In this document: one piece after another, positions 13,834-23,002 of the stretch
How the letters are laid out: the number at the start of each line of letters is the position of its first letter
How positions within the stretch are numbered: the first letter of the stretch is position 1
NCBI GenBank assembly: GCA_045586505.1
Contig: JAZNAL010000006.1
Span: 1-64,000, forward strand
Length of the DNA stretch: 64,000 nt
Source of the DNA: Flemingiibacterium sp045586505
GTDB lineage: Bacteria > Bacillota > Clostridia > Oscillospirales > CAG-272
Direction: 5' to 3'
Program-made: the position numbers and the translations under genes
Notes under the pieces: model-generated
Told to the model about the DNA's origin: nothing
The model's input: the letters and a program-made list of their open reading frames with translations, nothing else
The model's database searches: none

Positions 13834-16416
13834 ATGACACCGATGATGCAGCAATACTTTGAAATTAAAAACCAATACAAAGACGCACTGTTGTTCTACC
13901 GACTCGGAGACTTCTATGAGATGTTCTTCGACGACGCTATACTCGTCTCCCGCGAGCTTGAGCTTACGCTGACGGGACGGGACTGCGGTGAGGCAGAGCG
14001 CGCGCCCATGTGCGGTGTTCCCTTCCATTCCGCGGATACATACATCGGCAGGCTTGTTGAAAAGGGCTACCGCGTGGCGATCTGCGAGCAGGTGGAGGAC
14101 CCCGCCACCGCCAAGGGTCTTGTACGGCGCGAGGTCATCCGCGTGGTCACTCCCGGCACAGTTATTGACGCGGGGCAGCTCTCCGAACAGAAGAATAACT
14201 ACCTCGCTGCCATCTCCACCGTGGATGAGCGTGTAGGCGTCTGCTTTGCCGACATCTCGACCGGCCAGCTTTACGCCACCGCCTTCGACGGTGCCCGCCG
14301 CTTTGAAAGACTCACATCCGAGCTTTCGGTCTACACCCCAAGTGAGGTGATACTCCCCGGCGCACTTGATGAGCTTCGCGGTGCAGGTACATTTATTGAG
14401 ACCCGACTTGAAACTTTTACCGTTCCCCGTCAAGCGTTCCGCTACGACCAAAATGTCTGCCATGGGGCAGTTTCACGCAGATTTGAGGGAAAATACTCAC
14501 CGAATGAGGAAAATCTTCCCATCACCCTTGCCATAGGCGCACTTCTTTCCTACATCGAGGAGACGCAGAAGACCGATCTTTCCTATCTCACCGAATTAAA
14601 AGTATATTCCGACGGGCAGTACCTGGAAATGGACGTTTCCACCCGCCGCAACCTTGAGCTTTGCGAGACCATGCGGCAAAGAGAAAAGCGCGGCTCGCTT
14701 TTGTGGGTGCTTGATCATACCAAGACCTCTATGGGCGCGCGAATGCTCAGAAAATGGGTGGAGCTGCCCCTTGTCAGCCTCTTTGACATCGAGCGCCGCC
14801 TTGATGCGGTAAACGAGCTATATGATGAGTTTATGATGCGAGAGGAGATCGGGCTTTCCTTAAAGGGAGCGCTTGATCTCGAGCGTCTCACAACAAAGCT
14901 TGTCTACGGCACCGCCAACGGTAAGGATCTTGTCGCCATAAAGCAGACCTTAGCGCTGCTTCCTGATATCAAGCGCCATCTCTCAGGGGCTCGCTCAAGC
15001 GAGCTTGCTAATCTCGACGCCGCGCTTGATCCTCTCACCGATCTCTGCACACTTATTTCCGAAACTATCGTTGACGAACCGCCGTTTTCGGTTCGAGAGG
15101 GCGGTATCATCCGTCCCGGTGCGTCGGATGAGATCGACTATCTCCACAGCGTTATAAACGATTCCACCGCTATTATCAAACAGCTTGAGGAGCGTGAGCG
15201 TGCCGCGACGGGCATAAACAAGCTTCGAGTGGGCTACAACCGCGTATTCGGCTACTATATCGAGGTCACCCGCTCCCAGGTGGGACTTGTGCCCGACCAC
15301 TATATCAGAAAGCAGACCTTAGCCGGTGCGGAGCGGTACATAACGGAAGAGTTGAAGGACACCGAAGCCACGCTGCTGGGTGCTGCAGACCGCGTCAACA
15401 GCCTGGAATACGAGTTTTTCCGCGATGTCTGCGCAAAATTAACTGAAAATGTCTCCCGTATCAAGACCACCGCCGAGATGATCGCAAAGCTCGACGCTTA
15501 CGTCTCCCTCGCCGAGACAGCGGTGCGCGGCGGATATGTCCGCCCAACCCTTGACACCTCGGACAAAATCGAGATCACCGACGGAAGACATCCCGTGGTC
15601 GAAAAGTTCGTCTCGGACAGCTACTTTGTTCCAAACGATACCCTGCTTGATACCAACGATAACCGCCTTATGCTGATTACCGGGCCCAACATGGCGGGTA
15701 AATCCACATATATGCGTCAGGTGGCGCTGATCACGGTCATGGCGCAGATCGGCTCTTTCGTGCCCGCAAGGTCGGCACACATTGGCATCTGCGACCGCGT
15801 ATTCACACGCGTCGGTGCATCGGACGATCTTGCAAGCGGTCAGTCCACCTTCATGCTTGAAATGAATGAGGTGGCGAATATTTTAAAGAATGCCACAAAA
15901 AAATCACTGATCATCTACGACGAGATCGGACGCGGCACATCCACCTACGACGGCATGTCCATCGCCCGCGCTATCGTCGAGTATTCTGCAGGACCCAAGC
16001 TGTCAGCAAAGACGCTGTTTGCTACTCACTATCACGAGCTGACCACCCTTGAGCAGACTCTTCCCGGGGTTGTCAACTACAACATCGCAGCACGGAAAAA
16101 GGGCGATGATATCACCTTCCTCAGAAAGATCGTTCGCGGTGCAACCGATGACAGCTACGGTATTGAGGTCGCGAAGCTGGCAGGTGTACCAAACGAAGTC
16201 ATAAATCGCGCCAAGGAAGTGCTTTGTGAGATCGAATCGGGCGCTCCGCAGATAATCACAGTGGAAAAGGATACATCCGACACAGGCGACGAGATGACCG
16301 TGGAAATGATGCTCGCCATGAACGCCGCCTCTGCCATCCGCGAATTAAGCCTCGAAACCCTCACTCCCATAGAAGCAATGAACGAGCTTTACAAGCTTAA
16401 GAAGATGCTCAGTTAA
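13834..16416 (+). CDS. mutS: DNA mismatch repair protein MutS
   Basis: 860 residues from the ATG at 13834 (MTPMMQQYFEIK, the standard MutS start; AAAGGAG is 13 nt upstream). Mismatch-binding F27-Y-E29 in GDFYEMF, connector and lever domains, then the ABC ATPase with Walker A G617-PNMAGKST and the Walker B/DEIGRGTSTYDG signature, and a C-terminal helix-turn-helix. It recognises mismatches and recruits MutL, encoded 14 bp downstream. Confidence 0.97.
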   Translation: MTPMMQQYFEIKNQYKDALLFYRLGDFYEMFFDDAILVSRELELTLTGRDCGEAERAPMCGVPFHSADTYIGRLVEKGYRVAICEQVEDPATAKGLVRREVIRVVTPGTVIDAGQLSEQKNNYLAAISTVDERVGVCFADISTGQLYATAFDGARRFERLTSELSVYTPSEVILPGALDELRGAGTFIETRLETFTVPRQAFRYDQNVCHGAVSRRFEGKYSPNEENLPITLAIGALLSYIEETQKTDLSYLTELKVYSDGQYLEMDVSTRRNLELCETMRQREKRGSLLWVLDHTKTSMGARMLRKWVELPLVSLFDIERRLDAVNELYDEFMMREEIGLSLKGALDLERLTTKLVYGTANGKDLVAIKQTLALLPDIKRHLSGARSSELANLDAALDPLTDLCTLISETIVDEPPFSVREGGIIRPGASDEIDYLHSVINDSTAIIKQLEERERAATGINKLRVGYNRVFGYYIEVTRSQVGLVPDHYIRKQTLAGAERYITEELKDTEATLLGAADRVNSLEYEFFRDVCAKLTENVSRIKTTAEMIAKLDAYVSLAETAVRGGYVRPTLDTSDKIEITDGRHPVVEKFVSDSYFVPNDTLLDTNDNRLMLITGPNMAGKSTYMRQVALITVMAQIGSFVPARSAHIGICDRVFTRVGASDDLASGQSTFMLEMNEVANILKNATKKSLIIYDEIGRGTSTYDGMSIARAIVEYSAGPKLSAKTLFATHYHELTTLEQTLPGVVNYNIAARKKGDDITFLRKIVRGATDDSYGIEVAKLAGVPNEVINRAKEVLCEIESGAPQIITVEKDTSDTGDEMTVEMMLAMNAASAIRELSLETLTPIEAMNELYKLKKMLS

Positions 16417-16430
16417 CAAGGAGACACACA

Positions 16431-18653
16431 ATGGGAATTATTCATCAGCTTGATTACGAAACCGCCGTGCTTGTTGCGGCAGGGGAAATGATCGAGCGCC
16501 CCGCGTCCATCGTCAAGGAGCTTGTAGAAAACTCCATCGATGCGGGCGCAAAAAAGGTAACAGTTGAAATACAGAACGGCGGCATTTCGCTCATCCGCTG
16601 CAGTGACAACGGCTGCGGCATCGAGAAGGACGACCTTCCTATGTCGATAAAACGAAACGCCACAAGTAAAATACGCACCCCCGAGGATATCGCGAAAATT
16701 CTCACCCTCGGATTCCGAGGTGAGGCACTTGCATCCATCGCGGCGGTGGCAGATCTGCGCATACGCTCAAAGCGCGCCTGCGATCCCGTGGGTTGCGAGC
16801 TTGAGATACATCCGGGACAGGATATTCCAACACTCACTGATGTGCCTATGGCGGACGGTACCACTATAATCGTGGAAAATCTGTTTGCTAACATCCCCGC
16901 ACGCCGTAAGTTTTTGAAAAAGGATTCCACCGAGGCATCTCATATAAGCGACCTGTTTGAGCGGCTGGCGCTGTCAAATCCCGACGTTGCAATGACGCTT
17001 ATCATAGACGGAAAGCCTCGCTACAATACCCCCGGCGACGGTAGTCTTAAGCACGCGATATATGCGATCTACGGCAGTGATTTTGCAAGCAAGCTCATCG
17101 AGATCGACTATCTAAACGACGTAAAAATGTACGGCGGCGGAAGCGTCAACGTCAAGGTGCGCGGCTTTATCGGCACCCCCGACAACAACCGCGGTACACG
17201 TCAGAACCAGATCTTCTATATAAACGGCAGGCACGTCAGAAGCAAATGCCTGCAGGCGGCGCTTGAGCAAAGCTACACCTCGTATATGGAAGCGTCACGC
17301 TTCCCTTCCTGCGTGCTATTCTGCGAATTGCCGCCGGAATTTGTGGATGTCAACATACATCCAACAAAGATGGAAGTAAAATTTGTGGCGGACAAGCCGG
17401 TTTTTGAGGCGGTATACTACGCCGTCCGCGGAGCACTTGACAGGTTCATTCCCCGCCCCAAGATTGAGTTCGAGGGTAAAAACGCAAGCGAAGTCAGCTA
17501 CGAGATGATGAAGATGCTGAATGCCTTCACGCCCATCGAAGAGCGCGGTGCCGAAAAAGCGCAGACACCCGTTTATAATAATCAAAAAAACGTCAAACGC
17601 GGACAGCTTTCAATAAACGATATTGAAAAATCCGAGCCTGCTCCCGCAGTACCGACTCCGGAGCCGGAAGCAGAGACTCCGCCTCCTGAAAACAAGGACG
17701 AGTACCTTATGCTTCGCCGTGACACACCTACATCTGGCGGCAAACAAGAGGTTTTCCTTGAAGAAATTCCGAGGGAGCTTGATAGAACGTTATGCGCAAA
17801 TGATGGTCAGCCTCCAATGCCGCAGAGGATGTATCTTGACAAAGTAGCTCCCGAGGTTGACGCTATGGTATCAGGTCCGCGTGTTAAATCCTTTGTACCA
17901 GACAAGATGCCGAGCAAAATGTCGGAGGAGGAATTTGCGGCGTTCCGTCGTGAGCATGGAGCAAGCACGCAAGACTTCCCTGCACAGTCTACTCTTCCTG
18001 ATATACCCAATCCCAATGAAATAAAAGCTGCATTGCCCGATCAGCATCTTCGCAAAGTTCCTGAATACAAGATTATCGGCGAGGCATTTCTCTCCTATCT
18101 GTTTATTGAAGTGGGTGACAAGGTGCTGGTTATCGACAAGCACGCCGCTCATGAGCGGATAATCTTCGAGGATCTAAAGGCAAATCTCATGCGCCGCCTT
18201 TCAAACGGTGACGTTCCAAAGCAAATGCTGCTTGCACCGCTGACGGTAGCTCTTGCCCCCGCGCTTCTTACTGCAATAGAGGACTATGAGGACGACATCC
18301 GCGCCGTAGGCTTTGACTTCACGCTGACCGATCATCGCACCGCCGAAATAACCGCCATCCCCGTGGAGCTTGACACGGTCGGTGCGAGGGATGTGTTCGA
18401 AACCATTGCCGAGCGTTTAAAGGATGGTACGGGCAGTGCTGCTATCACCCGCGACACGCTGTTTGAGAAGGCGCTGTATCAGGCGTCCTGCAAGGCAGCC
18501 ATCAAGATCGGCCGCGAATACGATATGGGACATCTTAAATGGATCTGCGACAAGCTTCTGGTGCTTGATGACATCAAGGTCTGCCCTCACGGTCGTCCAG
18601 TAGCCTTTGAAATGAGCAAATCCGCCATTGAGCGTCAATTCAAGCGCATATAA
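16431..18653 (+). CDS. mutL: DNA mismatch repair endonuclease MutL
   Basis: 740 residues, long because of an acidic and Pro-rich linker (about 375-530). N-terminal GHKL ATPase with ERPASIVKELVENSIDAGA, DNGCGI and GFRGEALASI. C-terminal endonuclease domain: D569-K-H-A-A-H-E-R-I-I-F-E in place of the usual DQHAxxExxxxE, ACKAAIKIG, and C718-PHGRP. The metal-binding residues of the family are kept; only the Gln is Lys. Consistent with a nicking MutL in a species without MutH. Follows mutS directly. Confidence 0.96.
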   Translation: MGIIHQLDYETAVLVAAGEMIERPASIVKELVENSIDAGAKKVTVEIQNGGISLIRCSDNGCGIEKDDLPMSIKRNATSKIRTPEDIAKILTLGFRGEALASIAAVADLRIRSKRACDPVGCELEIHPGQDIPTLTDVPMADGTTIIVENLFANIPARRKFLKKDSTEASHISDLFERLALSNPDVAMTLIIDGKPRYNTPGDGSLKHAIYAIYGSDFASKLIEIDYLNDVKMYGGGSVNVKVRGFIGTPDNNRGTRQNQIFYINGRHVRSKCLQAALEQSYTSYMEASRFPSCVLFCELPPEFVDVNIHPTKMEVKFVADKPVFEAVYYAVRGALDRFIPRPKIEFEGKNASEVSYEMMKMLNAFTPIEERGAEKAQTPVYNNQKNVKRGQLSINDIEKSEPAPAVPTPEPEAETPPPENKDEYLMLRRDTPTSGGKQEVFLEEIPRELDRTLCANDGQPPMPQRMYLDKVAPEVDAMVSGPRVKSFVPDKMPSKMSEEEFAAFRREHGASTQDFPAQSTLPDIPNPNEIKAALPDQHLRKVPEYKIIGEAFLSYLFIEVGDKVLVIDKHAAHERIIFEDLKANLMRRLSNGDVPKQMLLAPLTVALAPALLTAIEDYEDDIRAVGFDFTLTDHRTAEITAIPVELDTVGARDVFETIAERLKDGTGSAAITRDTLFEKALYQASCKAAIKIGREYDMGHLKWICDKLLVLDDIKVCPHGRPVAFEMSKSAIERQFKRI

Positions 18654-18684
18654 ATATAAAAACACCTTTTTGAAAGGAATCAAT

Positions 18685-19821
18685 ATGTTTACGTTATTAA
18701 AACAGGAAGGCAAAGCCCGCCGCGGCACCTTCGAAACAGTTCACGGCACCATACAGACCCCCGTTTTCATGAACGTTGGTACCTGTGCCGCTATAAAGGG
18801 CGGTATTTCGACTATGGATCTTCGTGAGGTAAACTGCCAGGTTGAGCTTTCTAACACCTATCACCTCCACCTGCGTCCCGGTGACAAGCTCATCGCCGAG
18901 ATGGGCGGTATTCACAAATTCTTCAACTGGGACAAGCCCGTGCTCACCGACTCCGGCGGATTCCAGGTATTCTCCCTGGCACAGCTCCGCAAGATCACAG
19001 AGGAGGGTGTACGCTTCGCCTCCCACATCGACGGTGCGCGTATTTTTATGGGCCCCGAGGAGTCTATGCAGATTCAGTCAAACCTTGCATCCACCATTGC
19101 CATGGCGTTTGATGAGTGTATAGAAAATCCCGCGCCATACAAGTACGTAAAGGACAGCATCGCCCGCACCACTCGTTGGCTTGAGCGCTGTCGTACAGAG
19201 ATGGATCGTCTCAACTCACTTGAGACCACCATCAACAAAAACCAGATGTTGTTCGGCATCAATCAGGGATCAACTTACGCCGATCTGCGTATCGAGCACA
19301 TGAAGCAGATCCGCGAGATAGCGTGTAACGGCTACGCTATCGGCGGTCTTGCGGTGGGTGAATCCGCCGAGGAAATGTACGAGACCATCGATGTTGTCGA
19401 GCCATATATGCCCAAGGACAAGCCCCGCTACTTAATGGGTGTCGGCACTCCCTGCAACATCCTGGAAGCCGTTCACCGCGGTGTGGACTTCTTCGACTGC
19501 GTAATGCCCAGCCGCAATGCCCGCCACGGCAATATCTTTACCTGGCACGGCAAAATGAATCTCCTTAACGAAAAGTACGCAAAGGATCCCCGTCCCATCG
19601 ACGAAACCTGCGGATGCCCCGCCTGCCGCGCCTACAGCCGCTCCTACATCCGTCACCTCTTTAAGGCAAAGGAGACCCTTGGTATGCGCCTGGCAGTACT
19701 GCACAATCTCTACTTCTACAACGAGCTGATGCAGAAGATCCGCGACGCACTTGATGCAGGCGAATACGAAAACTTCTACCGCTACTACCGCACCATCCTC
19801 GGCGAGCGCAGCGAAAGTTGA
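18685..19821 (+). CDS. tgt: tRNA-guanine transglycosylase (queuosine pathway)
   Basis: 378 residues from the ATG at 18685 (GAAAGGA 7 nt upstream; an earlier in-frame ATG lies inside mutL). Exchanges guanine-34 of GUN tRNAs for preQ1. Motifs: TDSGGFQVFSL with the catalytic aspartates, GGLAVGE, MPSRNARHGN, and the zinc site CGCPAC with a downstream His (YIRHLF). Other queuosine genes are absent here. It ends just before a bidirectional terminator shared with guaB. Confidence 0.96.
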   Translation: MFTLLKQEGKARRGTFETVHGTIQTPVFMNVGTCAAIKGGISTMDLREVNCQVELSNTYHLHLRPGDKLIAEMGGIHKFFNWDKPVLTDSGGFQVFSLAQLRKITEEGVRFASHIDGARIFMGPEESMQIQSNLASTIAMAFDECIENPAPYKYVKDSIARTTRWLERCRTEMDRLNSLETTINKNQMLFGINQGSTYADLRIEHMKQIREIACNGYAIGGLAVGESAEEMYETIDVVEPYMPKDKPRYLMGVGTPCNILEAVHRGVDFFDCVMPSRNARHGNIFTWHGKMNLLNEKYAKDPRPIDETCGCPACRAYSRSYIRHLFKAKETLGMRLAVLHNLYFYNELMQKIRDALDAGEYENFYRYYRTILGERSES

Positions 19822-19829
19822 TATAAAAA

Positions 19830-19863
19830 ATCCCCGTAGCGGCATTGATGTCGCTACGGGGAT
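19830..19863. terminator. Bidirectional terminator between tgt and guaB
   Basis: 12-bp stem ATCCCCGTAGCG/CGCTACGGGGAT with a 10-base loop; T-rich on the plus side and a TTTTTT run on the minus side. Confidence 0.93.
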
Positions 19864-19873
19864 TGTTGTTATG

Positions 19874-21355
19874 TTACAGACTTGTCTGAACGGAATAGTT
19901 GGGAGCTTCCTTGGTGATGTTGATGTCGTGGGGATGAGATTCACGCAGACCTGCGCCGGTGATACGAACAAACTGTCCGCGCGCCTGGAGCTCTGCGATG
20001 GTGGGGCATCCGCAGTAACCGAGACCTGCACGGATACCGCCGAGAAGCTGGAATACGGTGTCAGCAAGCGGTCCCTTGTAGGGTACACGACCCTCAACGC
20101 CTTCGGGAACGAGCTTACGGGCGTTCTCCTGGAAATATCTATCCTTTGATCCCTTTTCCATTGCGGCGAGGGAGCCCATACCGCGGTATACCTTGAACTG
20201 ACGGCCCTGATAGATTTCGGTAGTTCCGGGGGATTCCTCACAGCCCGCGAACAGCGAACCGATCATTACGACGGAAGCGCCTGCCGCAAGAGCCTTTACA
20301 AGGTCGCCAGAGTACTTAAGACCGCCGTCGGCGATTACGGGAACACCCGCCTTTGCCGCCTCACAAGCCGCATCATAGACTGCGGTGATCTGAGGTACGC
20401 CGATACCTGCAACCACACGGGTGGTACAGATTGAGCCGGGACCGATACCTACCTTGATAGCATCCGCACCGGCGGCGATAAGATCGTGTGCCGCCTCTGC
20501 GGTAGCGATGTTACCCGCTACGATCTGCGCCTCGGGGTAAGCGTTTTTGATCTTCTCAACGCAAGCGATAATATTCTTGCTATGACCATGAGCGGAGTCC
20601 AGAACAAGGAAGTCAGCGCCTACAGAAAGGAGCGCATTTGCACGGTCGAGCACGTCTGCGGTTACGCCGATAGCCGCGCCGCAGAGGAGTCTGCCGCTGG
20701 AGTCCTTGCAGGAGTTCGGATATTTTGTAGCCTTCTCGATGTCCTTAATGGTGATAAGTCCGCGAAGGATGTAGTTTTCGTCAACCAGCGGAAGCTTCTC
20801 GATCTTGTTTCTGCGCAGGATCTCCTGTGCTTCTTCGAGAGTTGTACCAACGGGAGCGGTGATGAGATTTTCCTTAGTCATAACCTCGGAGATCTTCATC
20901 TGATGGTTGACAAGGAAGCGCATATCGCGGTTGGTGATGATACCGATGAGACGCTTGTTCTCGTCGCAGATCGGCACACCGCTGATCTTGTATTTGCCCA
21001 TGAGCTCGTCCGCTTCATAAACATAATTATCGGGAGCGAGATAGAAGGGGTTGGTAATGACGCCGTTCTCGCTTCTCTTAACCTTTTCGACCTCATCCAT
21101 CTGTCTCTCAATTGGCATATTCTTGTGGATAACGCCCACACCGCCCTCACGTGCCATAGCAATAGCAAGACGGGACTCGGTAACGGTATCCATAGCAGCG
21201 CTCATCATGGGGATGTTGAGTTTAATCTTCTTGGTAAGCTGAGTTTCGAGAGAAACCATGTTGGGGGTGACGTCACTTTTGGCTGGAATCAGCAGTACAT
21301 CATCGAAGGTAAGACCTTCCTTCAAGAATTTCTCTGCGGGGTTACAATTTACCAT
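19874..21355 (-). CDS. guaB: Inosine-5'-monophosphate dehydrogenase
   Basis: 493 residues from the ATG at 21355 (AAGGTG 6 nt upstream; an in-frame GTG 9 bp earlier is less likely). NAD-dependent oxidation of IMP to XMP in guanine nucleotide synthesis. TIM barrel with catalytic Cys loop GIGPGSICTTR, GGLKYSGD, MGSLAAMEKGSKDRYF flap, and two CBS domains inserted at about 95-205 (MGKYKISGVPICDENKRLIGI, ITAPVGTTLEEA). Single gene with a perfect promoter and a terminator. Confidence 0.97.
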   Translation of the reverse strand: MVNCNPAEKFLKEGLTFDDVLLIPAKSDVTPNMVSLETQLTKKIKLNIPMMSAAMDTVTESRLAIAMAREGGVGVIHKNMPIERQMDEVEKVKRSENGVITNPFYLAPDNYVYEADELMGKYKISGVPICDENKRLIGIITNRDMRFLVNHQMKISEVMTKENLITAPVGTTLEEAQEILRRNKIEKLPLVDENYILRGLITIKDIEKATKYPNSCKDSSGRLLCGAAIGVTADVLDRANALLSVGADFLVLDSAHGHSKNIIACVEKIKNAYPEAQIVAGNIATAEAAHDLIAAGADAIKVGIGPGSICTTRVVAGIGVPQITAVYDAACEAAKAGVPVIADGGLKYSGDLVKALAAGASVVMIGSLFAGCEESPGTTEIYQGRQFKVYRGMGSLAAMEKGSKDRYFQENARKLVPEGVEGRVPYKGPLADTVFQLLGGIRAGLGYCGCPTIAELQARGQFVRITGAGLRESHPHDINITKEAPNYSVQTSL

Positions 21356-21427
21356 AATCTTCACCTTGCCTCACATATGAGCGGAGGCTTCCTTTCCGTA
21401 ATATTTTAAGAAAATAGTATTAAGATT

Positions 21428-21456
21428 ATTATACCCGATTTCCGACTCTTTGTCAA
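21428..21456 (-). promoter_or_regulatory. Promoter of guaB
   Basis: Minus strand -35 TTGACA (complement of 21451-21456), 17-base spacer, -10 TATAAT (complement of 21428-21433). Confidence 0.92.
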
Positions 21457-21570
21457 GTAAATTTTTAGAATACCCACAGGGGATTTATTATGCAACTTGT
21501 CAAATCGGAAATGCTCTACCACGGCTGTCTTCCATCAATCCATCGAGATAACACGCAAGACTTAGTAAAA

Positions 21571-21609
21571 CAATAAAGCATGACGTCTTTTCGGCGTCAC
21601 GCTTTATTG
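21571..21609. terminator. Terminator downstream of the P-loop ATPase gene
   Basis: Outer stem CAATAAAGC/GCTTTATTG with inner stem TGACG/CGTCA. T-runs on both sides make it bidirectional; the natural user is the minus-strand gene that stops at 21621. Confidence 0.88.
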
Positions 21610-21620
21610 TTTTTATTAGC

Positions 21621-22679
21621 TCAGTACCCCATTCGCTCAATTAACCGACTGGCGGCGGTTTCAAGGCGTGTGAAATCCATAGCCCCGATGTAGATCTTTT
21701 CCACCGCGCTGTGGATGCGGTTTACCTCAGCAAGCTTATCAAGCCCCGAAAGAGTAAGCTCCCTCGTTGCTTTGCCGATAAGACGGCGTCGTGTGCGATC
21801 GCACCCGTACAGCGCTTCCCTGTCCACAAAGCGCGTCATGTTGATTGGCTTTGCATCTGACAGCGCGGTCTCGCTGACAACCGACATTGATAGCTCGGGA
21901 AAGCGGATCGCTTCCGTAAGCTCAGGGATCAGCGCCATGGGCGCACGGTCATAGGACAGCCCAAGACGCTCCGCCGCAGCAATAAGTGCGTCGAAAAGAA
22001 ATGGTGCCGTCCCTACGGCATCCACCGCAAGGCATACATGCTTCACATCCTCGAAGCTGTCAAAGTGCGCCTCACCGCGTGTCGACAGCGCCGACAGACC
22101 GCGTAACCTTCGCACCCCTTTTCCACCCTTTACGCGGCATTCATGCATACGCTTTGTAAGAAGCCGCGTCACCGCCGCGTCCAGCTTTTCACGAAGCAGG
22201 AAGCTCTCCGCCTCTTTAAGCTGTGAGCGATACAGTGCGCCCGCCGACGAAAAGAATGAATATGCCTCACGGTATAGCCGCGCTTTTTTATCCGTAAGCG
22301 CAACTATCTCGTCACGCTGTGCCTTTAAAATATCCGAACACCAGTATTCGCCGAGATTCACGATCTCGTCGGCAGCACCGGGATATTTGGGGTCGGTGAG
22401 GTGAGGTGCAGTGCCGTCCAGCATCGCCGTGGTCTCACCGTCGGGAGCTGTGATTATTATCCCGTCGAGAGACGTCGGGTCGGAGGAGCAGTAGAAGTAT
22501 TCACAGCTACCGCCTGCATTTTCCGCCTTTTCGGCTACCTTTTTCATAAGCGTCGATTTCCCCGTACCGCTTCCTCCCTTGATTATGTAAGTGCGCGAAA
22601 GCTTACGAGGGTCAAATATATCCGAAAACCAGCTCACAAATCCATTCTCCGTATTTGCGGCGGCAAAGTAGTTAGACAA
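21621..22679 (-). CDS. P-loop ATPase, PRK06851-like, function unknown
   Basis: 352 residues. Walker A GGSGTGKST at about residues 35-43, preceded by SRTYIIKGG. Two related halves are typical of this Firmicute family; here the second half lacks a clear Walker A, so it may be degenerate. It starts with TTG (22679): a TAA lies two codons upstream in frame, the next ATG is after the Walker motif, and AAAGGAAG is at proper distance. An out-of-frame ATG-TTT-GTC-TAA lies between the ribosome site and the TTG. No functional context nearby. Confidence 0.8.
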   Translation of the reverse strand: MSNYFAAANTENGFVSWFSDIFDPRKLSRTYIIKGGSGTGKSTLMKKVAEKAENAGGSCEYFYCSSDPTSLDGIIITAPDGETTAMLDGTAPHLTDPKYPGAADEIVNLGEYWCSDILKAQRDEIVALTDKKARLYREAYSFFSSAGALYRSQLKEAESFLLREKLDAAVTRLLTKRMHECRVKGGKGVRRLRGLSALSTRGEAHFDSFEDVKHVCLAVDAVGTAPFLFDALIAAAERLGLSYDRAPMALIPELTEAIRFPELSMSVVSETALSDAKPINMTRFVDREALYGCDRTRRRLIGKATRELTLSGLDKLAEVNRIHSAVEKIYIGAMDFTRLETAASRLIERMGY

Positions 22680-22800
22680 ACATTATCTTCCTTTCCAAGT
22701 GGGAGGTTCCCCCTTGTTGCATAATATGCCGCGTGAATGGATTTGGTGATATTTGTATATGTAAATTAGTGTTTATGAGTGGAAATAAACACAACAATTA

Positions 22801-22829
22801 GTAGGGGGCGGCGCCCACGACGCCCCTGC
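22801..22829. repeat. GC-rich palindromic intergenic repeat, copy 1
   Basis: GTAGGGG followed by a GGGGCG/CGCCCC hairpin with loop GCGCCCACGA. The same loop and flank recur at 30813-30841. Lies in the 322-bp gap 22680-23002, which otherwise holds only the hairpin at 22872 and no gene. Confidence 0.75.
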
Positions 22830-22871
22830 AACTTAATTGTATACCAAACAGTTTGCTTTTAAAAGTTACAA

Positions 22872-22913
22872 GGGACTGTCGTGAGCAGATGCGTTGCATC
22901 TGCTACCGTCCCC
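22872..22913. repeat. Imperfect inverted repeat
   Basis: GGGAC...GAGCAGATGC and GCATCTGCT...GTCCC form a long hairpin with small bulges, ending in CCCCTACC, the complement of the GGTAGGGG flank seen in other repeats of the window. Confidence 0.7.
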
Positions 22914-23002
22914 TACCACCATGTATGTTCCCCTACAATATTACACTAAACGACAATTTATCGCAAAAAAAGCAAGGGCTGTCAAGTGACAGCCCTTGGC
23001 TT

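Noticed and set aside
20486..21409. 307-codon plus-strand frame over guaB
   Set aside because: Antisense shadow of the well-supported guaB gene and its promoter.
21490..21576. 28-codon plus-strand frame starting at ATG 21490
   Set aside because: Weak ribosome site (AGGGGAT), no promoter, and it runs into the terminator of the opposite gene. Not supported as a gene.
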